NCBI RefSeq assembly: GCF_017876155.1
Contig: NZ_JAGINP010000008.1
Coordinates: 62,001-126,000 of the forward strand
Direction of reading: 5' to 3'
From: Azospirillum rugosum
GTDB lineage: Bacteria; Pseudomonadota; Alphaproteobacteria; Azospirillales; Azospirillaceae
Length of the DNA stretch: 64,000 bases
Position numbers and translations under genes: made by a program. Shown here in pieces: positions 61,588 to 64,000 of this stretch (position 1 is its first letter; each line of letters opens with the position of its first letter). A model generated the notes under the pieces. It ran no database searches. It was not told the origin of the DNA and saw only the letters and a program-made list of their open reading frames with translations.

Positions 61588-62793
61588 CTATTCGCGGCCG
61601 TCGGCGGCGAGGTCGAAGGTGAAGACGCCGTCGTGGTTCGACGGCCGCTCCAGCACCTCCGGGTGGCGCAGCGTGCGCAGGGCGTCGTGGTAACCGGCGC
61701 GCCAGTGGTCCTGCATGGTCAGGCGCGAGAATTCGTAGTCCTTGGAGTGGCCCTCGTACTCCTTCGACCGGTAGATCAGGTGCACGATGCTGTAGACCTT
61801 GCGGTCGGCCATCGCGCTCAGCAACTCCGCCTCCTCGCTGGCGCGCAACTCGGGCGGCAGCTTCGACAGCAGGCCGGCGAGCGCATGGCGGGCGCGCTGC
61901 ATGGTCTTGAACTGGTCGGTGCTGGCGCGCGTGCGGCTGGAATACTGGATTTCCTTCTGCCGGGTCGCGACCTCGGCGAGGCTGCGCGGGAAGGCGCCCC
62001 GCGCGCTCCACAGATCGACCTGGAAGGCCAGCGTGTCCTGCCGTGGCTGGCTGTCGACCACCCATTGCAGCGGCGTGTTGGAGACGAGGCCGCCGTCCCA
62101 GTAATGCTCCCCCTCGATCTCCACCGCCGGGAAGCCGGGCGGCAGCGAACCGCTCGCCATCACATGCTCCGGCCGGATGGTGTGGGTGGTGGTGTCGAAA
62201 TAGACGAAGTTTCCGGTGCGCACGTTGACCGCGCCGACGCTGAAGCGCGTCTCCCCACTGTTCAGCCGGTCGAAGTCGATGAGGCGTTCCAGCGTGCTCT
62301 TCAGCGCGCCGGTGTCGTACCAGCTCGTCGCCTCCGGCGAGCCCAACGGCTGCAGCCAGGGGGCGGGGCGGCGCGGCGCGAAGAAGCCGGCGGCACCGTC
62401 GAACAGCGCCTTGGCGGCGCTCATCTGGTTGAACAGCGAGCGGGCGGAATCGCCGCGCGGGGTCCATTGCGGCACGCCGGTCATCCAGTCGGCCCAGGGG
62501 TTCGCGGTGACGGACTCCCAGAAGGCGCACAGCTTCGCCACGCGCTCCGCCCTGGGGTTGCCGGCGATGATCGCTGCGTTGATCGCCCCGATCGAGATGC
62601 CGGCCACCCAGTCCGGGTGCAGGTCGGCCTCGGCCAGGGCCTCGTACACGCCGGCCTGGTAGGAGCCCAGCGCGCCGCCGCCCTGCAACAGGAGGGCGAT
62701 GCATTCGAAGGGCGGGCGGCGATCCATTCGGTTTGCCTTTGGGCGGCGTGCGGCGGATGGGGCCGCGTTCGGAAGCCACTGGTCATGGGGCAT
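61588..62793 (-). CDS. Patatin-like phospholipase
   Basis: 401 residues with the patatin catalytic dyad: oxyanion loop [20 protein letters not shown], nucleophile elbow [10 protein letters not shown] and aspartate in [14 protein letters not shown]-terminal extension ([17 protein letters not shown]) is typical of the group linked to ketone-body genes. GGAGAG precedes the ATG. The family hydrolyses lipid esters. Here it leads an operon with acetoacetate decarboxylase and 3-hydroxybutyrate dehydrogenase, so a role near polyhydroxybutyrate granules is plausible but inferred. Confidence 0.92.
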   Translation of the reverse strand: MPHDQWLPNAAPSAARRPKANRMDRRPPFECIALLLQGGGALGSYQAGVYEALAEADLHPDWVAGISIGAINAAIIAGNPRAERVAKLCAFWESVTANPWADWMTGVPQWTPRGDSARSLFNQMSAAKALFDGAAGFFAPRRPAPWLQPLGSPEATSWYDTGALKSTLERLIDFDRLNSGETRFSVGAVNVRTGNFVYFDTTTHTIRPEHVMASGSLPPGFPAVEIEGEHYWDGGLVSNTPLQWVVDSQPRQDTLAFQVDLWSARGAFPRSLAEVATRQKEIQYSSRTRASTDQFKTMQRARHALAGLLSKLPPELRASEEAELLSAMADRKVYSIVHLIYRSKEYEGHSKDYEFSRLTMQDHWRAGYHDALRTLRHPEVLERPSNHDGVFTFDLAADGRE

Positions 62794-62889
62794 CGGCGTC
62801 TCTCCATTCTGCCCGCCCGGTCTGTCCGCCTTCGGTGAGCGAGGGCGCGGCCTTGACAGGGATAAGCCGTCCGCGCCGCACCCGGAATC

Positions 62890-62901
62890 AAACCTAGGTT
62901 T
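62890..62901. promoter_or_regulatory. AAACCTAGGTTT palindrome upstream of the ketone-body operon
   Basis: A perfect 12-bp palindrome ~97 bases before the patatin start. CTAG at its centre is generally rare in proteobacteria. It lies in a 350-base gap (62794-63146) with no gene. Likely an operator; regulator unknown. Confidence 0.45.
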
Positions 62902-63081
62902 TATCGGCCGAGGCTTGCTGGCCCAGGCTGGAAACCAACGGGTCTCGGCGGCTGACAGGGCCCATCATCCGCCCCGGGGCCCGGGAGCACCATCACACTG
63001 CCGTGTGGCCGGAACCTGACTTCATGGCGGCGTGATCTGGACCAACGTATAGGGCGGGGTTGGCGAGGGCGCGTACACGGC

Positions 63082-63112
63082 AAAAAACCGCCGCGGCGGG
63101 GCCGTGGCGGTT
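63082..63112 (-). terminator. Terminator after the single-receiver response regulator
   Basis: Minus strand: AACCGCC stem, 13-base loop, GGCGGTT, then TTTT, ~35 bases after the stop codon. Confidence 0.75.
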
Positions 63113-63146
63113 CAGGGTTGCGCGGCGGGACGGAGGGCGTGCGGGG

Positions 63147-63518
63147 TCAGTGCGCGTCCACGACGGAATGCAGGCAGGCGATCAGGTCGTCGTCGTCGAC
63201 CGGCTTGCCGAAAATACACCGGGCGCCGCCGCCCATGGCCTTCGCCTTCGTCGCGTCGTCGGCGTAGCTGGTCATGAAGATGATCGGCGGCGGGTGCCCC
63301 TCGGCATTGAGGCGATCCTGCAACTCCAGGCCGGTCAGGCCCGGCATCTTGACGTCCGAGATCATGCAGGCGATGGAAGGCCGGTCGGCGAAGCCGAGGA
63401 AGTCCTCCGCCGACGCGAAGCCCAGGCACCGGTAGCCGAGCGACCGGATCAGGTCGCCGAGCGCTTCGCGAATGGAATCGTCATCGTCGACCACCGCTAT
63501 GACAGGTGCAGAACACAC
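63147..63518 (-). CDS. Single-domain FixJ-type response regulator
   Basis: 123 residues from a GTG. It is a bare receiver domain: acidic pocket VVDDDDSI, phospho-acceptor Asp in MISDVKMPGLTGLELQ, Thr in FMTSYADD and the conserved Lys (FGKPVDDDD). There is no DNA-binding domain, so it acts by protein contact or as a phosphate sink. It lies 140 bases downstream of a second FixJ-type regulator on the same strand, which suggests a shared kinase encoded beyond the window edge. Confidence 0.9.
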   Translation of the reverse strand: MCSAPVIAVVDDDDSIREALGDLIRSLGYRCLGFASAEDFLGFADRPSIACMISDVKMPGLTGLELQDRLNAEGHPPPIIFMTSYADDATKAKAMGGGARCIFGKPVDDDDLIACLHSVVDAH

Positions 63519-63658
63519 GGACCATCGCCTTTCGGACTGGACGCTTGGAATGGCTGGCGCGAAACCGTTGCGCTTGCCCCATCGTCACCGAGAAGCCCGG
63601 ACGAAGATACTACACATACGTCTAGGATCGCGATTAGGACTGGATAGGACCGGCGCGG

Positions 63659-64000
63659 TCATGAGGATTCCAGAAGCTCCACCTTGCGGACGAGGTCGGC
63701 GACAGATCTCACCTGCATTTTGCGCATGACGTTACCGCGGTGCAGCTTGACCGTCACTTCGCTTATTCCAAGGTTCCCGGCGATTTGTTTGTTCATCAGC
63801 CCTTTGACGACCGCGTTCATCACTTCGCGTTCGCGCGGAGTCAGGGTGGCGGCCTGCGCCTCCGCCTCTTGCGCGGCGCCGCGGCTCGCCCGCCGGGCGC
63901 GGTCCTTCTCGATGGCGCCGGACACCGCGTCGAGCATGTCCTGGTCGCGGAAGGGCTTGGTCAGGAAGTCGGAGGCCCCGGCCTTCATGGCGCGGACCGA
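63659..64000 (-). CDS. FixJ/NarL-type response regulator (5' end outside window)
   Basis: The last 114 or so residues of a response regulator. The end of the receiver (MKAGASDFLTKPFRDQDML with the conserved Lys) is followed by a linker and a LuxR-type helix-turn-helix (LTPREREVMNAVVKGLMNKQ, then VTVKLHRGNVMRKM). FixJ-like regulators of this layout control respiration or nitrogen genes in alphaproteobacteria; the target is unknown here. The N-terminal phosphorylation site lies beyond position 64000. Confidence 0.9.
   Translation of the reverse strand, partial: SVRAMKAGASDFLTKPFRDQDMLDAVSGAIEKDRARRASRGAAQEAEAQAATLTPREREVMNAVVKGLMNKQIAGNLGISEVTVKLHRGNVMRKMQVRSVADLVRKVELLESS

Overview
The window looks like chromosome or chromid sequence from a high-GC alphaproteobacterium. 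Azospirillum or a close Rhodospirillaceae relative is my best guess. The reasons are GC-rich codon use, dense FixJ-type and PAS signalling genes, chemoreceptors, 3-hydroxybutyrate metabolism and a pyruvate:ferredoxin oxidoreductase. The species call is an inference. I saw no rRNA, tRNA or CRISPR array.

Layout. 1-3.7 kb: a selenium locus on the minus strand, with a selenocysteine formate dehydrogenase (in-frame UGA, cut by the window edge), a small partner and a fused flavoprotein-SelD. 4-8.8 kb: HU, small or secreted proteins, a double cold-shock protein, a membrane/[2Fe-2S]/adenylate cyclase fusion and a 44-residue peptide gene. 8.9-16.8 kb: two chemoreceptors, a phospholipase D/cardiolipin synthase, pcm and an MFS pump. 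16.9-27.2 kb: Kup, a PAS hybrid kinase, VanZ, a BdcA/TetR pair, Hmp and a second TetR with its MFS exporter; each TetR has visible paired operators. 27.3-35.2 kb: a PhnD-like binding protein with a hybrid kinase, a decayed haem peroxidase, a molybdopterin oxidoreductase and an EamA exporter.

35.2-45.4 kb is the most informative region. It is one minus-strand operon of about 10 kb: two DUF1989 proteins, a biotin carboxylase usually annotated as urea carboxylase, allophanate hydrolase, an ABC importer and a 59-residue ORF. It is preceded by a clear guanidine-I (ykkC) riboswitch and, just upstream, a sigma-54-type -24/-12 element whose predicted start falls at the riboswitch 5' end. I read it as a guanidine nitrogen-scavenging operon under double control, by nitrogen status and by guanidine.

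45.5-53.3 kb: a flavin monooxygenase-like protein, a small ORF, a dihydroorotate-dehydrogenase-like protein with nifJ, and a gene-poor kilobase ending in a secreted 59-residue peptide gene. 53.3-59.8 kb: a glycosyltransferase, a large RTX protein, RidA and an aldehyde dehydrogenase. 60-62.8 kb: a ketone-body operon (patatin, acetoacetate decarboxylase, 3-hydroxybutyrate dehydrogenase). 63.1-64 kb: two FixJ-type response regulators, the second cut by the window edge.

A family of long palindromic elements (CCCTCTCCC hairpins with inner GGTGAGGG/CCCTCACC arms) occurs five times. Four copies are intergenic; one lies in frame inside the carboxylase gene.
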